DNA of 64,000 bases from Amycolatopsis australiensis (GCF_900119165.1 NZ_FPJG01000006.1:5952001-6016000), one strand, 5' to 3'. Shown: positions 7,876-17,558, counted from the first letter of the stretch. Numbers and translations: made by a program. Notes: generated from the letters alone by a model not told the origin.

Positions 7876-8901
7876 CTACCCTTCCGCGGCCAGCTGCACC
7901 GCTACGTCGATGATCATGTCCTCCTGGCCGCCGACCAGGGCGAGTTCGCCGCAGCGCCGGAGGATCGCCTGCGCCGGGACGCCGTAGCGCTGCGCCGCGC
8001 GTTCCGCGTGCAGCAGGAAGCTCGAATACACCCCGGCCCAGCCCTGGACGATGGCGTTGCGGTCCATCTTCGGCCACCGGTTCAGGTACGGGCGGACGAC
8101 CTCCTCGGCCGCGTCGAGCAGGCCGCCGACGTCGAGGCCGGTGGCGATGTCCATCCGGTCGAACACCGCCGCGAGGACCTCCGTCGGCGAGTTGCCGGCG
8201 CCCGCGCCGAGGGCGCAGAGCGACCCGTCGATGTAGCGGACGCCGGCTTCGTACGCCAGGACGGAGTTCGCGACGCCGAGCGAGAGGTTCTGGTGGCCGT
8301 GGTAGCCGACCCACGCCGCGTCGCCGACCTCGGCGACCAGCGCCTCGAACCGCGCCCGGGCTTCGTGCATCAGCAGCGCGCCGGCCGAGTCCGTCACGTA
8401 CGGCGCCTGGCAGCCCGCGTCGACCATGATCCGGGCCTGTTTCGCCAGGTCTTCCGGCGGGGTCCGGTGCGCCATCATGAGGAACCCGGCCGTCTCCATG
8501 CCCAGCTCGCGGGCCAGCCCGAAGTGCTGCGGCGAGACGTCGGCCTCGGTGCAGTGGGTCGCCACGCGCACCATCTCCGCGCCCGCGTCGAAGGCGCGCC
8601 GCAGGTCCTCCGCGGTGCCGATGCCCGGTACGAGCAGGACGGCGATCTTCGCCTGCGTCGCCTCTTCGCGCGCCGCGGCGATCAGCTTCAGTTCGTCGAC
8701 GGCGGAAAAGCCGTAGGTGAACGACGAGCCGCCGAGGCCGTCGCCGTGGGTGACCTCGATGACCTCGGCACCGGCGCGGTCCAGCGCGCGGACGGTGTCG
8801 CGCACCTGCTGTTCGGTGAAGCGGTGCGCCATCGCGTGGCTGCCGTCGCGCAGCGTCGTGTCGACGATCCGGACGTCGTGGCGCAGCTGCGGCCGCGTCA
8901 T
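7876..8901 (-). CDS. mhpE: 4-hydroxy-2-oxovalerate aldolase
   Basis: A 341-residue HMG-CoA-lyase-fold aldolase that splits 4-hydroxy-2-oxoacids into pyruvate and an aldehyde at the end of meta-cleavage pathways. It has the N-terminal [14 protein letters not shown] (metal and substrate site) and [15 protein letters not shown] with the two metal-binding His. The C-terminal communication region ([21 protein letters not shown]) matches enzymes that channel acetaldehyde to a partner dehydrogenase. Its ATG overlaps the stop of the MhpF gene by 4 nt, as expected for the complex. Confidence 0.93.
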   Translation of the reverse strand: MTRPQLRHDVRIVDTTLRDGSHAMAHRFTEQQVRDTVRALDRAGAEVIEVTHGDGLGGSSFTYGFSAVDELKLIAAAREEATQAKIAVLLVPGIGTAEDLRRAFDAGAEMVRVATHCTEADVSPQHFGLARELGMETAGFLMMAHRTPPEDLAKQARIMVDAGCQAPYVTDSAGALLMHEARARFEALVAEVGDAAWVGYHGHQNLSLGVANSVLAYEAGVRYIDGSLCALGAGAGNSPTEVLAAVFDRMDIATGLDVGGLLDAAEEVVRPYLNRWPKMDRNAIVQGWAGVYSSFLLHAERAAQRYGVPAQAILRRCGELALVGGQEDMIIDVAVQLAAEG

Positions 8902-9797
8902 GCGGGCACCTCCTGCTTCGCGCGGGCCATGAGCTCACCGACGCGCGCTGCGGCGGCGGTCATGATGTCGAGGTTGCCGGCGTATTCGGGCAGGTAGTCG
9001 CCGTTGCCGCGGACCTCGAGGAAGATTCCGACCCGGGCGTGGCCGTCCCAGTCCGCGCGGGCGTCGTCGAACTGCGGTTCGGCGCGCAGCGTGTAACCGG
9101 GGACGTACTGGCGGACGGCGTCGGCCATTTCGTGGATCGACGCGGTGACGGCGTCACGGTCGGCGTCGGGCCCGATCGCGCAGAAGACGGTGTCCCGCAT
9201 GATCATCGGCGGCTCGACCGGGTTGAGGATGATGATCGCCTTGCCCCGTCCTGCCCCGCCGATCTCGGCCACGGCCTGCGACGTCGTGCGGGTGAACTCG
9301 TCGATGTTGGCCCGCGTCCCGGGCCCGGCACCGCGCGAGGCGACCGACGCGACGATCTCGGCGTAGGGCACCGGCGTCACCCGCGAGACGGCGTGCACCA
9401 TGGGAATGGTCGCCTGGCCACCGCAGGTGATCATCGAGACGTTCGGGGCATCGAGGTGCGCACCGAGGTTCACGGGCGGGCACACCATGGGCCCGAGATG
9501 CGCGGGCGTCAGGTCGACGGCCTGGACACCGGCCTCGGCATAGCGCGGAGCGTGAGCGGCGTGGGCCTTCGCGGAGGTGGCCTCGAACACGAGGTCCGGC
9601 AGGGGGTCCTGGCGAAGCAGCCAGCCGACCCCCTCGGCGGACGCCGCGATCCCCTGCGCGCGGGCCCGCTCGAGCCCTTCGGACTCGACCACCCCGACGA
9701 CGTAACCGACTTCGAGCACATCACTGCGTCGCAGCTTCGCCAGCAAATCGGTACCGATGTTGCCGGGGCCGACGATCGCTGCCATCACGGGAGCCAT
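8898..9797 (-). CDS. mhpF: Acetaldehyde dehydrogenase (acylating)
   Basis: A 299-residue NAD-dependent enzyme that converts the aldehyde released by MhpE to acyl-CoA. It has a Rossmann start ([17 protein letters not shown]) and catalytic Cys125 in [12 protein letters not shown]. Starts are possible at 9797 or 9785; the longer form is given. It is the first gene of a two-gene operon with the aldolase. The hydratase and dioxygenase of a full meta-cleavage pathway are not in the window, so the pair may serve another aromatic or sterol route. Confidence 0.93.
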   Translation of the reverse strand: MAPVMAAIVGPGNIGTDLLAKLRRSDVLEVGYVVGVVESEGLERARAQGIAASAEGVGWLLRQDPLPDLVFEATSAKAHAAHAPRYAEAGVQAVDLTPAHLGPMVCPPVNLGAHLDAPNVSMITCGGQATIPMVHAVSRVTPVPYAEIVASVASRGAGPGTRANIDEFTRTTSQAVAEIGGAGRGKAIIILNPVEPPMIMRDTVFCAIGPDADRDAVTASIHEMADAVRQYVPGYTLRAEPQFDDARADWDGHARVGIFLEVRGNGDYLPEYAGNLDIMTAAAARVGELMARAKQEVPA

Positions 9798-9907
9798 GCG
9801 CCGACCGTCGCACCCGGGCACGGGAGGAGAACAGCGCGGCGTTCCAGCCAGCGGAACGCCGGGGCGCGGTCCCGGAACCGGCGACTTGCGCATCCGGGAC
9901 CGCCTCC

Positions 9908-11464
9908 TCACAGCTCCTGGTGGTCCGCGTGCTCCACCCGCGCCTCGGCCACCGGGCGGCTGTCGCTCACCCGGAAGTCGTCCACGCCGTCCAGCACGAA
10001 CGTCGGTGTCCCCGCCACCTTGTCCGCCCGGCAGTGATGCACGTCGGCATCCGCCACGTCGCGCAGGACGAACGCCGGGCGCGTGTCCGGCCTTCCGAAA
10101 TGGACGTCCACATCGGACAAACTCACTCCGCGCGCGTGCCGGATGAAGAACCCGGAAGCCGGCAACGTGCCGAACATCGACGGCTCGGGGTACGCCGTCT
10201 CCAGTTCCGGCGGGTTCTGCACCGCATCGCCCGGCGTGAGGCCGCCTGCCAGGTGGTGGCGGATGTTGCTCAGCTTCACGTCCTCGATCGGGTGGCCCGG
10301 GATGCCCGCGAGACACGACGGGTAACGCGGGTCCGCGTCGAAGGTCGTCACGTCGCTGATGCTCACCCGGCGCAGGAAACCGACCGGCAGGTCCGACGGC
10401 CCGCGCATCCGGGCGCCCAGGCGCAGGAACAGCGGCATCTGGACGCTGCGCATCGTCAGGTTGCCGATCGTCACGTCCTCCAGCCATCCGCCGTCCACCG
10501 TTTCCAGTGCCAGGCCGCGGCAGTGCTCGAACACGATGTTCGAGATCGCGATGTTGCGGAACCCGCCGTCGGACTCGGTGCCGAACTTCACCCGGCCCGT
10601 GCGCCCGTACGACGACGCCGTCTTGAACGTGCCGTCGACCAGCGTGCCCAGGTCGTAGCCGCTGACGAAACAGTTGTCGATCGTGACGTTTTCCGTGTCG
10701 CGCACCTGGTTCAGCGCGTACGTGCTCTTCAGCACGATCGCGTCGTCGTTGGGCGAGTTCACCGTCGTGTTGGCGATCCGGACGTTCTTGCAGCAGTCGA
10801 TGTTGATGCCGTCACGGTTGGTGTCGATCACCAGCCCGTCGATGCGGAAGTTGTCCACGCCGGTCGGCAGGATGCCGAAGTGGCCGCCGTTGACGATGGT
10901 GATGTCGCGGATCGCGACGTTGCGGCACAGCTTCAGCGCGATCGCCTTGTTGCCGTTGAGCGGCGCGGACTCCGCGCTGCCGCCGGCCACCAGGCCCTTG
11001 CCGTCGATCCGGCCCGGTCCCTCGATGGTGACGTTCTCCAGGTTCTCGCCCCAGATCAGGCTGTTGTGCCAGTGGCTGTGCCCGAAGTCCTGGTACGGGT
11101 TGCCCGCGCCCGGCTCGGCGGGGTCGTAGCCCTGCCCGCCGGCCGGGGCGGCGGCGAGGATCGTCGCGTTCGCTCCCAGGTACAGCGCGATGTTGCTCTT
11201 GAGGTGGATCGAATAGCTCGCGTACGTCCCGGCCGGGAAGTACACGGTCCCGCCGCGCGCCGCGGCCGCGTCGATCGCGCGGTTGATCGCGGCCGTGTCG
11301 ATGGTGCGCCCGTCGCCCTTCGCGCCGAACTTCGTGACGTCGAAGAAGCGTCCCTGCGCGCCCGAAAATTCGTCGGCCTCGGCCGGTGAAGATCCGATCA
11401 ATGGCAGCGCGGCACCGGCGGCACCCCAAGCGACGACACGGCGGCGGCTCAACGCTCGTCCCAC
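9908..11464 (-). CDS. Tat-exported GH28 polygalacturonase-like hydrolase
   Basis: A 518-residue parallel beta-helix glycosidase. Residues 1-31 form a twin-arginine signal ([17 protein letters not shown], then a PAEADE cleavage region). The mature N-terminus has the pectate-lyase-3-like opening [20 protein letters not shown]. Catalytic candidates are the Asp residues in [10 protein letters not shown] (214-223) and the pair Asp240-Asp241 in [11 protein letters not shown]. The [11 protein letters not shown] stretch also fits GH28. It should hydrolyse galacturonan or rhamnogalacturonan outside the cell. It is monocistronic, and no sugar transporter is adjacent. Confidence 0.88.
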   Translation of the reverse strand: MGRALSRRRVVAWGAAGAALPLIGSSPAEADEFSGAQGRFFDVTKFGAKGDGRTIDTAAINRAIDAAAARGGTVYFPAGTYASYSIHLKSNIALYLGANATILAAAPAGGQGYDPAEPGAGNPYQDFGHSHWHNSLIWGENLENVTIEGPGRIDGKGLVAGGSAESAPLNGNKAIALKLCRNVAIRDITIVNGGHFGILPTGVDNFRIDGLVIDTNRDGINIDCCKNVRIANTTVNSPNDDAIVLKSTYALNQVRDTENVTIDNCFVSGYDLGTLVDGTFKTASSYGRTGRVKFGTESDGGFRNIAISNIVFEHCRGLALETVDGGWLEDVTIGNLTMRSVQMPLFLRLGARMRGPSDLPVGFLRRVSISDVTTFDADPRYPSCLAGIPGHPIEDVKLSNIRHHLAGGLTPGDAVQNPPELETAYPEPSMFGTLPASGFFIRHARGVSLSDVDVHFGRPDTRPAFVLRDVADADVHHCRADKVAGTPTFVLDGVDDFRVSDSRPVAEARVEHADHQEL

Positions 11465-11557
11465 TCCAGCTCCCTCATCTCGCCATGGCGGAAGCCCATG
11501 AGCTTCCGACGGCGGATCGGGAATTCCCTCTCAGCTAAGAGCAAAAGATCGGATGAG

Positions 11558-12130
11558 TCAAGCGCGTGCCCCTCGCGGACGCATCACCAGCGCGGCGACG
11601 TGGTACCCGCACGGCTCGTCACCCCGGTTCGCGTAGGAATGCGTTACGTCGGCGGGAAAGTAGAGCGAATCACCCGCCTCCAGGACGTACTCCGCCGCGC
11701 CGACGCCGAGGTGCAGCGTGCCCGACTCGACCGCGACGAACTCGTGCGACCCCGGGGCGTACGCCGGGAACGTCCCCGCGTCGCAGCGCGGCGGCAGGGT
11801 CGTGCGGATCCACTCGAAGTTGACGCCCGGGACGACCGGTGTCAGCACCGTGCGGTGCCAGCCGCCCGGCTCGGCGACGTGGTCCTGTTCGGCCGCGCGC
11901 CGGACGATCACCCGGTCCGTCTCCAGGTCGGCCAGCAGCCGCGACAGCGACAGCCCGAGGCCGTCGGCGATCCGGGACAGCACGACGACCGTCGGTGTCT
12001 TCTCGCCGCGCTCGATGGCCGACAGCATGCTGACGCTGACCCCGGCCGCCTTCGCCAGCGCGGTCAGCGCCAGGCCACGGCCGGCGCGGAGGTCGTACAG
12101 GCGGCGGCCGAGATCCGCGGGATCGATCAT
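11558..12130 (-). CDS. XRE-cupin transcriptional regulator
   Basis: A 190-residue protein with an N-terminal XRE HTH (residues 8-62, LTALAKAAGVSVSMLSAIERGEKTP) and a C-terminal cupin sensor (about 105-180, PGSHEFVAVESGTLHLGV, GDSLYFPADVTHSYAN). Such regulators often control an adjacent detoxifying enzyme. It is divergent from a GNAT acetyltransferase with only 18 bp between the two ATGs, and a 37-bp palindrome covers both starts, so autoregulation together with the acetyltransferase is likely. Confidence 0.9.
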   Translation of the reverse strand: MIDPADLGRRLYDLRAGRGLALTALAKAAGVSVSMLSAIERGEKTPTVVVLSRIADGLGLSLSRLLADLETDRVIVRRAAEQDHVAEPGGWHRTVLTPVVPGVNFEWIRTTLPPRCDAGTFPAYAPGSHEFVAVESGTLHLGVGAAEYVLEAGDSLYFPADVTHSYANRGDEPCGYHVAALVMRPRGARA

Positions 12131-12166
12131 TCCTCTATAATACCGATCATGTCCACTATAGAGGAA
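12130..12166. promoter_or_regulatory. Palindrome covering both start codons of the XRE/GNAT pair
   Basis: Perfect 10-bp arms TTCCTCTATA (12130-12139) and TATAGAGGAA (12157-12166) with a 17-bp spacer. The left arm touches the XRE start and the right arm lies in codons 3-6 of the GNAT gene. TATAAT at 12136-12141 sits 7 bp before the GNAT ATG, and TATTAT on the minus strand sits close to the XRE ATG, so both mRNAs may be leaderless. Confidence 0.7.
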
Positions 12167-12637
12167 GCGACGGAGGCGCACGCCGACGGCGTCGCGGCCG
12201 TCTTCGCGCCATACGTCACCGGCTCGGTCGTCACCTTCGAGACCGTCCCGCCGACAGCGGAGCAATGGCGGGCGAAGATCCGCGAAAGCCGGCTGCCCTT
12301 CCTCGTCCTGACCGAGGCGGACGCGGTGCTCGGCTACGCGCTGGCCACGCCGTGGCGGCCGAAACCGGCGTACCGGCACACGGTGGAGACGACGATCTAC
12401 CTCGCGCCCGAAGCCACCGGCCGCGGCCACGGACGGCGCCTGCTGGACGAGCTGCTGAAGCGCTGTGCCGACCAGGGCGCCCGGCAGGCGATCGCGGTCG
12501 TCGTCGACTCCGGCAGCCCGGCGTCGCGGAACCTGCACCGGGCTGCCGGGTTCATCGACGCGGGCGTGCTGCGCGGCGTCGGATTCAAGCAGGACCGCTG
12601 GCTCGACACCCTGCTGCTGCAGCGCGCACTAGGCTGA
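12149..12637 (+). CDS. GNAT N-acetyltransferase, phosphinothricin-acetyltransferase-like
   Basis: A 162-residue acetyl-CoA-dependent transferase. It has the Pat/MddA-type layout: FAPYVTGSVVTFETVPPT early, then acetyl-CoA loop LAPEATGRGHGRRLLDELL, then ASRNLHRAAGFIDAGVLRGVGFKQDRW at the end. Likely substrates are amino-acid analogues such as phosphinothricin or methionine sulfone. The start is dictated by a -10-like TATAAT just upstream. It pairs with the divergent XRE-cupin regulator. Confidence 0.88.
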   Translation: MSTIEEATEAHADGVAAVFAPYVTGSVVTFETVPPTAEQWRAKIRESRLPFLVLTEADAVLGYALATPWRPKPAYRHTVETTIYLAPEATGRGHGRRLLDELLKRCADQGARQAIAVVVDSGSPASRNLHRAAGFIDAGVLRGVGFKQDRWLDTLLLQRALG

Positions 12638-12642
12638 CCGCC

Positions 12643-13683
12643 GTGGAGACGACGGAGGCGGACCTGCTCGCCGCGGCGCGGCGCGCGGACCGGGGCGCCT
12701 TCGACCGGCTCGTGCGGCCCTACCAGAGCGAGCTGCGCGCCCACTGCTACCGGATGCTCGGCGCCCTGCACGACGCGGAAGACGCGCTGCAGGAGGCGCT
12801 GCTCGGAGCGTGGCGCGGGCTGGCCGGGTTCGAGGGACGCGGCTCGGTGCGCGCGTGGCTGTACCGGATCGCCACGAACGCGTGTCTCCGGCTGATCAAG
12901 CAGCGCCCGAAACGCCTCATGCCGCGCGACTACCACCCGGCGGCCGAACCCGGCGAACCGCTCGCAGGCCCGGTCGAAGGCGAGGCGTTCGTCGAGCCCT
13001 ACCCCGAGGACGGCTGGGACCCGCAGCGCCGGTTCGAGCTGCGCGAGAGCGTCGAGCTGGCGTTCGTCGCCGCGCTGCAGCACCTGCCGGGGACGCAGCG
13101 GGCAGTGCTGATCCTGCGTGAGGTGCTGGCTTTCTCCGCCGCCGAGGTCGCCGACGCGCTCGGCACGTCCGTCGCGTCGGTCAACAGCGCGCTGCAGCGG
13201 GCCCGCAAGACCCTGGACCAGCACGCGCCGTCACAGAGCCAGCAGGCGACGCTGCGCAGTCTCGGCGAAGACGCGGAACGCGCCCTGGTGGCGGAGTTCG
13301 TCGCGGCGTGGGAACGCGCGGACGTCCCGGCGCTGCTGAAGCTGCTCACCGCGGACGCCCGCTTCACGATGCCGCCGCTGCCCGCGTGGTTCGACGGCCG
13401 CGACGACGTCGCGCGTTTCCTGTCGGGCAACGTGTTCGCGACGCCGTGGCGGCTGGTGCCGGTCCGCGCCGCCGGGCAGCTCGCGTTCGCCTGCTACCAG
13501 CGTCACCCGGACGGCGTGTTCCGCATCGGCTGCGTGAACGTGCTGACCCTGCGCGGCGACCGGATCGCCGAGATCACCGGCTTCCTGGACCCGGCGATGT
13601 ACGCGGGCTTCGGCTTGCCGCCGGAACTCAGCGCGACTTCGCCCGCAGGTGCAGCCGCTCCCCCTGCTTCCCGAACAGGCTGA
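12643..13683 (+). CDS. ECF sigma factor with SnoaL-like C-terminal domain
   Basis: A 346-residue sigma factor. Region 2 is at about residues 8-75 (FDRLVRPYQSELRAHCYRMLG, DAEDALQEALLGAWRGL) and region 4 at about 145-200 (LPGTQRAVLILREVLAFSAAEVADALG). A NTF2/SnoaL-like domain fills the rest (LLTADARFTMPPLPAWFDGRDDV), replacing a separate anti-sigma factor in this family. GTG 12643 is 5 bp after the GNAT stop, so it may be read through from it. The 3' end overlaps the convergent XRE gene by 56 bp. Confidence 0.88.
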   Translation: METTEADLLAAARRADRGAFDRLVRPYQSELRAHCYRMLGALHDAEDALQEALLGAWRGLAGFEGRGSVRAWLYRIATNACLRLIKQRPKRLMPRDYHPAAEPGEPLAGPVEGEAFVEPYPEDGWDPQRRFELRESVELAFVAALQHLPGTQRAVLILREVLAFSAAEVADALGTSVASVNSALQRARKTLDQHAPSQSQQATLRSLGEDAERALVAEFVAAWERADVPALLKLLTADARFTMPPLPAWFDGRDDVARFLSGNVFATPWRLVPVRAAGQLAFACYQRHPDGVFRIGCVNVLTLRGDRIAEITGFLDPAMYAGFGLPPELSATSPAGAAAPPASRTG

Positions 13684-14212
13684 GGATCTCCGCCGGCCCG
13701 CCGACCGCGCCGAACCAGTGCGGCAGCCGCGTGTCGAACTCCGCCGCCTCGCCCGGGCCGAGCGTCATGTCCCGGTCGGCCAGGATCAGGCGCAGCCGGC
13801 CCGACAGGACGTACAGCCACTCGTAGCCTTCATGGACCTGTGGTTCCGGTTCGCCGGGGTCGGGTTCCAGGATCATCTTGAACGCCTGCGGCGCGCCGGG
13901 CTGGCGGGTCAGCGGGAGCACGGTCATGGTCGTGCCGTTGTGCCGCGGGATGCGGCGCGCGGTCAGCCGCACCCGGGGGTCGCCGACCTCCGGCGCGCCG
14001 ACCAGCTCGTCGAGTGGCACCTGGTGGGCCTGGGCGATCGGCAGCAGCAGCTCCAGGCTCGGCTTGCGCTGGCCGGACTCGAGCCGCGACAGCGTGCTCT
14101 TCGAGATGCCCGTCGCCGCCGAAAGGTCGGCGAGCGTGACCCGCCGCTGCGTGCGGACCCGCTTGAGCCGGGGGCCGACTTCGGCCAGTGCCTGGGTGAT
14201 CGCGTCCGTCAT
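13628..14212 (-). CDS. XRE-cupin transcriptional regulator
   Basis: A 194-residue regulator with an N-terminal HTH (LADLSAATGISKSTLSRLESGQRKPS) and a C-terminal cupin (HEGYEWLYVLSGRLRLILAD, LGPGEAAEFDTRLPHWFGAV). It is divergent from a thioredoxin-reductase-like enzyme with an extensive nested palindrome in the 77-bp gap, so it probably represses that gene and itself. Its 3' end overlaps the end of the sigma factor gene on the other strand. Confidence 0.9.
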   Translation of the reverse strand: MTDAITQALAEVGPRLKRVRTQRRVTLADLSAATGISKSTLSRLESGQRKPSLELLLPIAQAHQVPLDELVGAPEVGDPRVRLTARRIPRHNGTTMTVLPLTRQPGAPQAFKMILEPDPGEPEPQVHEGYEWLYVLSGRLRLILADRDMTLGPGEAAEFDTRLPHWFGAVGGPAEILSLFGKQGERLHLRAKSR

Positions 14213-14222
14213 GCGACCAGGA

Positions 14223-14277
14223 AACCCGGTTGTCCCGGAAACGGCAACATTTGTTGTCGGTTTCGCGAAACCGGGTT
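14223..14277. promoter_or_regulatory. Nested palindromic operator between XRE-cupin and FAD oxidoreductase
   Basis: Outer arms AACCCGGTT (14223-14231) and AACCGGGTT (14269-14277) share almost the same centre as an inner imperfect dyad at 14236-14265 (11 of 14 pairs), with the core CAACA-TT-TGTTG. The double symmetry suggests two regulator dimers, or a looped complex controlling both divergent genes. Confidence 0.6.
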
Positions 14278-14289
14278 CAAGGTGGCGCC

Positions 14290-15228
14290 ATGACCGAAAA
14301 CAGCTATGACGTCCTGGTGGTGGGTGGTGGCGCGGCGGGGCTGAGCGCCGCGCTGATGCTGGGCCGCGCGCGGCGGCGCGTCGTGGTCGTCGACGGCGGC
14401 TCGCCGCGCAACGCCCCGGCGTCGCACATGCACGGTTTCCTGTCCCGCGACGGCCTGCCGCCGTCCGAACTGCTCGAGATCGGCCGGGCGGAGCTGGCCG
14501 GCTACGGCGTCGAGGTGGTCGAAGACCGGGTGACGCGGCTCGAACCGGGCTTCACCGCCCGGCTGGGCCGCGGCCGGGAGCTGACGGCCCGGCGCGTCCT
14601 GGTCGCGACCGGCGTCCACGACGACCTGCCGGACATCCCGGGGCTGCGCGAGAGCTGGGGCACCGACGCGGTGACGTGCCCGTACTGCCACGGTTACGAG
14701 GTGCGCGACCGCCCGCTGGGCGTCCTCGGCACGGAGCCGGGAAGCGTCGAGCACGCGCTGCTGGTGCGCCAGTGGTCGCGGGACGTCGTGTACTTCGCGC
14801 ACACGGCACCACCGTCCGAAGAGGACCGTGAACGGCTCGACGCGCGCGGAATCCGGGTGGCCGACGGGACGGTGACGGCGCTGCGGCGCGAGGACGGCCA
14901 CCTGACCGGCATCGAGGCGGGCGGCCGGATCGTGCCGCGGGTGGCGTTGTTCCTCCGCACCCGGACGGTGCCGCACGACGAGCTGCTGCGCGGGCTCGGC
15001 TACGTGGCGGGAGAAGTCGACGCGACGGGCAAGACGAGCGTCCCGGGCGTGTGGGCGGCGGGGAACGTGATCGACGCGAGGGCAACGGTGATCATCGCGG
15101 CAGCCCAAGGCGCGGCGGCGGCCGGCGCGCTCAACCACGATCTGGTGACCGAGGACGTGCGCCGGGCGGTGGAGAGCTTTGGTGGCTTCACCCCGGCGGC
15201 GGAACGCGCGGTGGCCGGAGCCCGGTGA
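14290..15228 (+). CDS. Thioredoxin-reductase-like NAD(P)/FAD oxidoreductase
   Basis: A 312-residue two-dinucleotide-fold flavoprotein. It has the FAD motif VLVVGGGAAGLSAALMLGRA, the redox pair Cys130 and Cys133 in TCPYCHGYEVRD, and the C-terminal FAD motif GVWAAGNVID. The CPYC disulfide and length match thioredoxin-reductase-like enzymes, including those that make disulfides in natural products. No thioredoxin gene is adjacent, so the partner is unknown. It is controlled by the divergent XRE-cupin regulator. Confidence 0.88.
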   Translation: MTENSYDVLVVGGGAAGLSAALMLGRARRRVVVVDGGSPRNAPASHMHGFLSRDGLPPSELLEIGRAELAGYGVEVVEDRVTRLEPGFTARLGRGRELTARRVLVATGVHDDLPDIPGLRESWGTDAVTCPYCHGYEVRDRPLGVLGTEPGSVEHALLVRQWSRDVVYFAHTAPPSEEDRERLDARGIRVADGTVTALRREDGHLTGIEAGGRIVPRVALFLRTRTVPHDELLRGLGYVAGEVDATGKTSVPGVWAAGNVIDARATVIIAAAQGAAAAGALNHDLVTEDVRRAVESFGGFTPAAERAVAGAR

Positions 15229-15608
15229 GTGAGTGGCGCCAGGCCGGCGGCTGCACCGCGGATTGCCGACCCCGCGGCGCCCGCGCGGGCCTCGCCCGCG
15301 CGCCGGACCGGCGGGCGCGCGCACCGGACCCGACTGCCCGCTTGTCGCCGGCCCAGCGGCCACACGCGGCACCAGCACCCGCCAGACCGGCGGGCGCGCG
15401 GGCCGGACCCGACCGCCCGCTTGGCGCCGGCCCGGCGGCCACACCCCCGAAAGGCCAAACCCGCGGCACCAGCGCCCGCCTGATCCGCGCGCCGGACCGG
15501 CGGGCCCGCGGGCCGACCGCCCACCAGGCGCGGGGCCAGCCACCGCGCCCACAGCCGCGGCCCGCTTCTCTCCTGGCGTCCGGCCCCCGCGCGTGCCAGG
15601 CTCGGTGG
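15229..15608. repeat. GC-rich gap with three imperfect direct repeats
   Basis: No gene is supported in this 380-bp gap. A motif beginning gaccggcgggcgcgcg occurs at 15306, 15385 and 15495 (last copy with one change). The first two copies extend for about 60 bp, including a shared cccgcttg-cgccggccc-gcggccacac block. A linked motif, gcggcaccagc-cccgcc, follows copies one and two. The unit looks like a decaying tandem repeat of 80-110 bp. The globin promoter presumably lies near its end. Confidence 0.5.
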
Positions 15609-16064
15609 ATGCGTCCGACGCTCTACGAATTCGCCGGCGGCGATGCCGCCTTTCTGGCGCTCGCCGCCGCGCATCATGAGCGTTGCCTGGCCGATCCCGA
15701 GCTGAACCATCCCTTCTCGCATCCCGGGCAGCATCCGCAGCACGTCGAACGGCTGGCGCAGTACTGGGCCGAAGTCATGGGCGGGCCGCCGCGGTACTCG
15801 GAAACCTGCGGCGACCACTCCGCCATGCTGCGGATGCACGCCGGCAACGGTGACATGAGCGACCTCGGCCGCCGGTTCGTCGAGTGCTTCGTGCGGGCCG
15901 CCGACGATGCCTGCCTGCCCGCCGATCCCGCGTTCCGTGCCGCGCTGCGGTCCTACATGGAGTGGGCCGTCGCCGAGGTGCTCGCCTACCCCGGGCCGCC
16001 CGGTGACGTGCCCGCCGGGCCGGCCATGCCGCGGTGGTCGTGGCACGGCCTGCAGCCGATGTGA
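15609..16064 (+). CDS. Truncated hemoglobin (group II/GlbO-like)
   Basis: A 151-residue 2-on-2 globin. The pattern HPFSHPGQHPQHVERLAQYW, then GGPPRYSE and MLRMHAG, matches GlbO-type globins, with proximal haem ligand His77. Such proteins bind O2 or NO and protect against oxidative or nitrosative stress. ATG 15609 gives the normal family length; upstream sequence is repetitive. It is followed after 50 bp by a DinB-like protein on the same strand. Confidence 0.9.
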   Translation: MRPTLYEFAGGDAAFLALAAAHHERCLADPELNHPFSHPGQHPQHVERLAQYWAEVMGGPPRYSETCGDHSAMLRMHAGNGDMSDLGRRFVECFVRAADDACLPADPAFRAALRSYMEWAVAEVLAYPGPPGDVPAGPAMPRWSWHGLQPM

Positions 16065-16114
16065 CGTCCGATAACCGCGAGCGCGACCTCCCCCGCGCGG
16101 CCAGACTGGCCGGC

Positions 16115-16681
16115 ATGCTCCTCGATCGCTACCGCCTGGCCAGCCGGGATTTCGCGCGGCACCTCGAAGCCGTGCCGCCGGACGGCTGGGACGCACCGAC
16201 GCCGTGCACCGAGTGGAACGTCCGGCAGCTGGTCAACCACATGACCCGCGGCAACCTCAACTACGTCGGCCTCCTCCACGGCGCCACCCGGGAAGAGTTC
16301 CTGGCCCGACGCGAGGCCGACGCGCTCGGCGACGATCCCCGCACCGCGTTCGCCGAGTCGGTCCAGGCCTGCGCGGACGCCTTCGCCGAAGACGGCGCGC
16401 TCGACCGCGTCGTCGACTACCCGCTCGGCAAGCTGACCGGACGGCGCGCGCTGGCCGTCCGCACCGCCGACACCGTCGTGCACACCTGGGACCTGGCCCG
16501 CGCCCTGGGCGCCGACGACACCCTCGACCCCGCCCTGGTCGCGTGGCTCGACGACGACCACGAAACCATCTACGCGGGACTCGACCTGGGGCCGCAGTTC
16601 TTCGCCGCCCCGCCACCCGGCACGCCCGGCGAAACCCGCCAGGACCGCGTGCTCACGCGCTTCGGCCGCGATCCTCGCTGA
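16115..16681 (+). CDS. TIGR03086-type DinB/mycothiol-dependent fold protein
   Basis: A 188-residue four-helix-bundle protein. It has the DinB/MDMPI signature TPCTEWNVRQLVNHM (conserved metal-binding His) and the C-terminal TADTVVHTWDLARALG with two further His/Asp ligands. Members of this family bind a divalent metal, and some use mycothiol as cofactor; the reaction here is unknown. Its 3' end overlaps the sirtuin gene by 29 bp on the opposite strand. Confidence 0.85.
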   Translation: MLLDRYRLASRDFARHLEAVPPDGWDAPTPCTEWNVRQLVNHMTRGNLNYVGLLHGATREEFLARREADALGDDPRTAFAESVQACADAFAEDGALDRVVDYPLGKLTGRRALAVRTADTVVHTWDLARALGADDTLDPALVAWLDDDHETIYAGLDLGPQFFAAPPPGTPGETRQDRVLTRFGRDPR

Positions 16682-17558
16682 GACCGCACCCCAGCCGGGT
16701 GGCCAGCTCGGTCAGCGCCCGGCCGAGCGGGAGGTCCACCCGCACCGCCGCGTAGCGGTCGCCGCGGGTTTCGCCGTGGTTGAGGATCGCCACCGGTTTG
16801 CCCGCGGCCGCCGCGTGCCGGACGAATCGGAGCCCCGACATCACGGTCAGGGACGAGCCCAGCACCAACAACGCGTCGGCGTCGTCGACCAGCCGGTAGC
16901 ACTGCTCGACCCGCGGCCGCGGGACGTTTTCGCCGAAGAACACCACGTCGGGCTTGAGCACACCGCCGCACGCCGTGCACGGCACGGTCGTGAACCGGCG
17001 GACCACCTCGTCCGGCAGCTCGACGTCGCCGTCGGGGTTGATCCGGGTGGCCGCGCCCGCGAAACCCGGGTTCGCCGCGCGCAGCCGCCGGTCCAGCTCG
17101 GCGCGCGGGCTCGTGCGGCGGCAGCCGAGGCAGATCACGCGGTCGAGGCTGCCGTGCAGCTCGACCGCGTCCGCCGTGCCGGCCGCCTGGTGCAGGCCGT
17201 CGACGTTCTGGGTGATCACGCCGCCGACATAGCCGCCTTCGCGCAGAGCGGTGACCGCGCGGTGGCCGTCGTTCGGGGTGGCGCGGGCGATCGTGCGCCA
17301 GCCGAGGTGACTGCGCGCCCAGTAGCGCTGCCGCCCTTCCGGGCTGGTGACGAACTCGTCGTAGGTCATCGGCGTGTGCCGGCGCAGGCTGCCGGCTGCC
17401 CCGCGGTAGTCGGGGATCCCGGACTCGGTGGACAGCCCGGCACCGCTGAGCACGGCCACCCGCCCGCGCGCGACGACGCCGGTCAGCTCGTCGAGGCTCG
17501 AAGTCCGGGGCAGCGGCGCGTCGGGAGACGTCCACGTCAGGGTCGGGCGGGTCCGCAC
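16653..17558 (-). CDS. Sir2-family NAD-dependent deacylase
   Basis: A 301-residue sirtuin that removes acyl groups from lysines using NAD. It has [14 protein letters not shown] at 39-52, TQNVDGLH at 116-123, catalytic His135 in ELHGS, and a zinc site of Cys143/Cys146 and Cys194/Cys197. GTG 17558 overlaps the preceding gene's stop by one base, so it is co-translated with a MarR-GNAT fusion. An acetyltransferase and a deacetylase in one transcript suggests reversible acylation, though the targets are unknown. Confidence 0.93.
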   Translation of the reverse strand: MRTRPTLTWTSPDAPLPRTSSLDELTGVVARGRVAVLSGAGLSTESGIPDYRGAAGSLRRHTPMTYDEFVTSPEGRQRYWARSHLGWRTIARATPNDGHRAVTALREGGYVGGVITQNVDGLHQAAGTADAVELHGSLDRVICLGCRRTSPRAELDRRLRAANPGFAGAATRINPDGDVELPDEVVRRFTTVPCTACGGVLKPDVVFFGENVPRPRVEQCYRLVDDADALLVLGSSLTVMSGLRFVRHAAAAGKPVAILNHGETRGDRYAAVRVDLPLGRALTELATRLGCGLSEDRGRSA

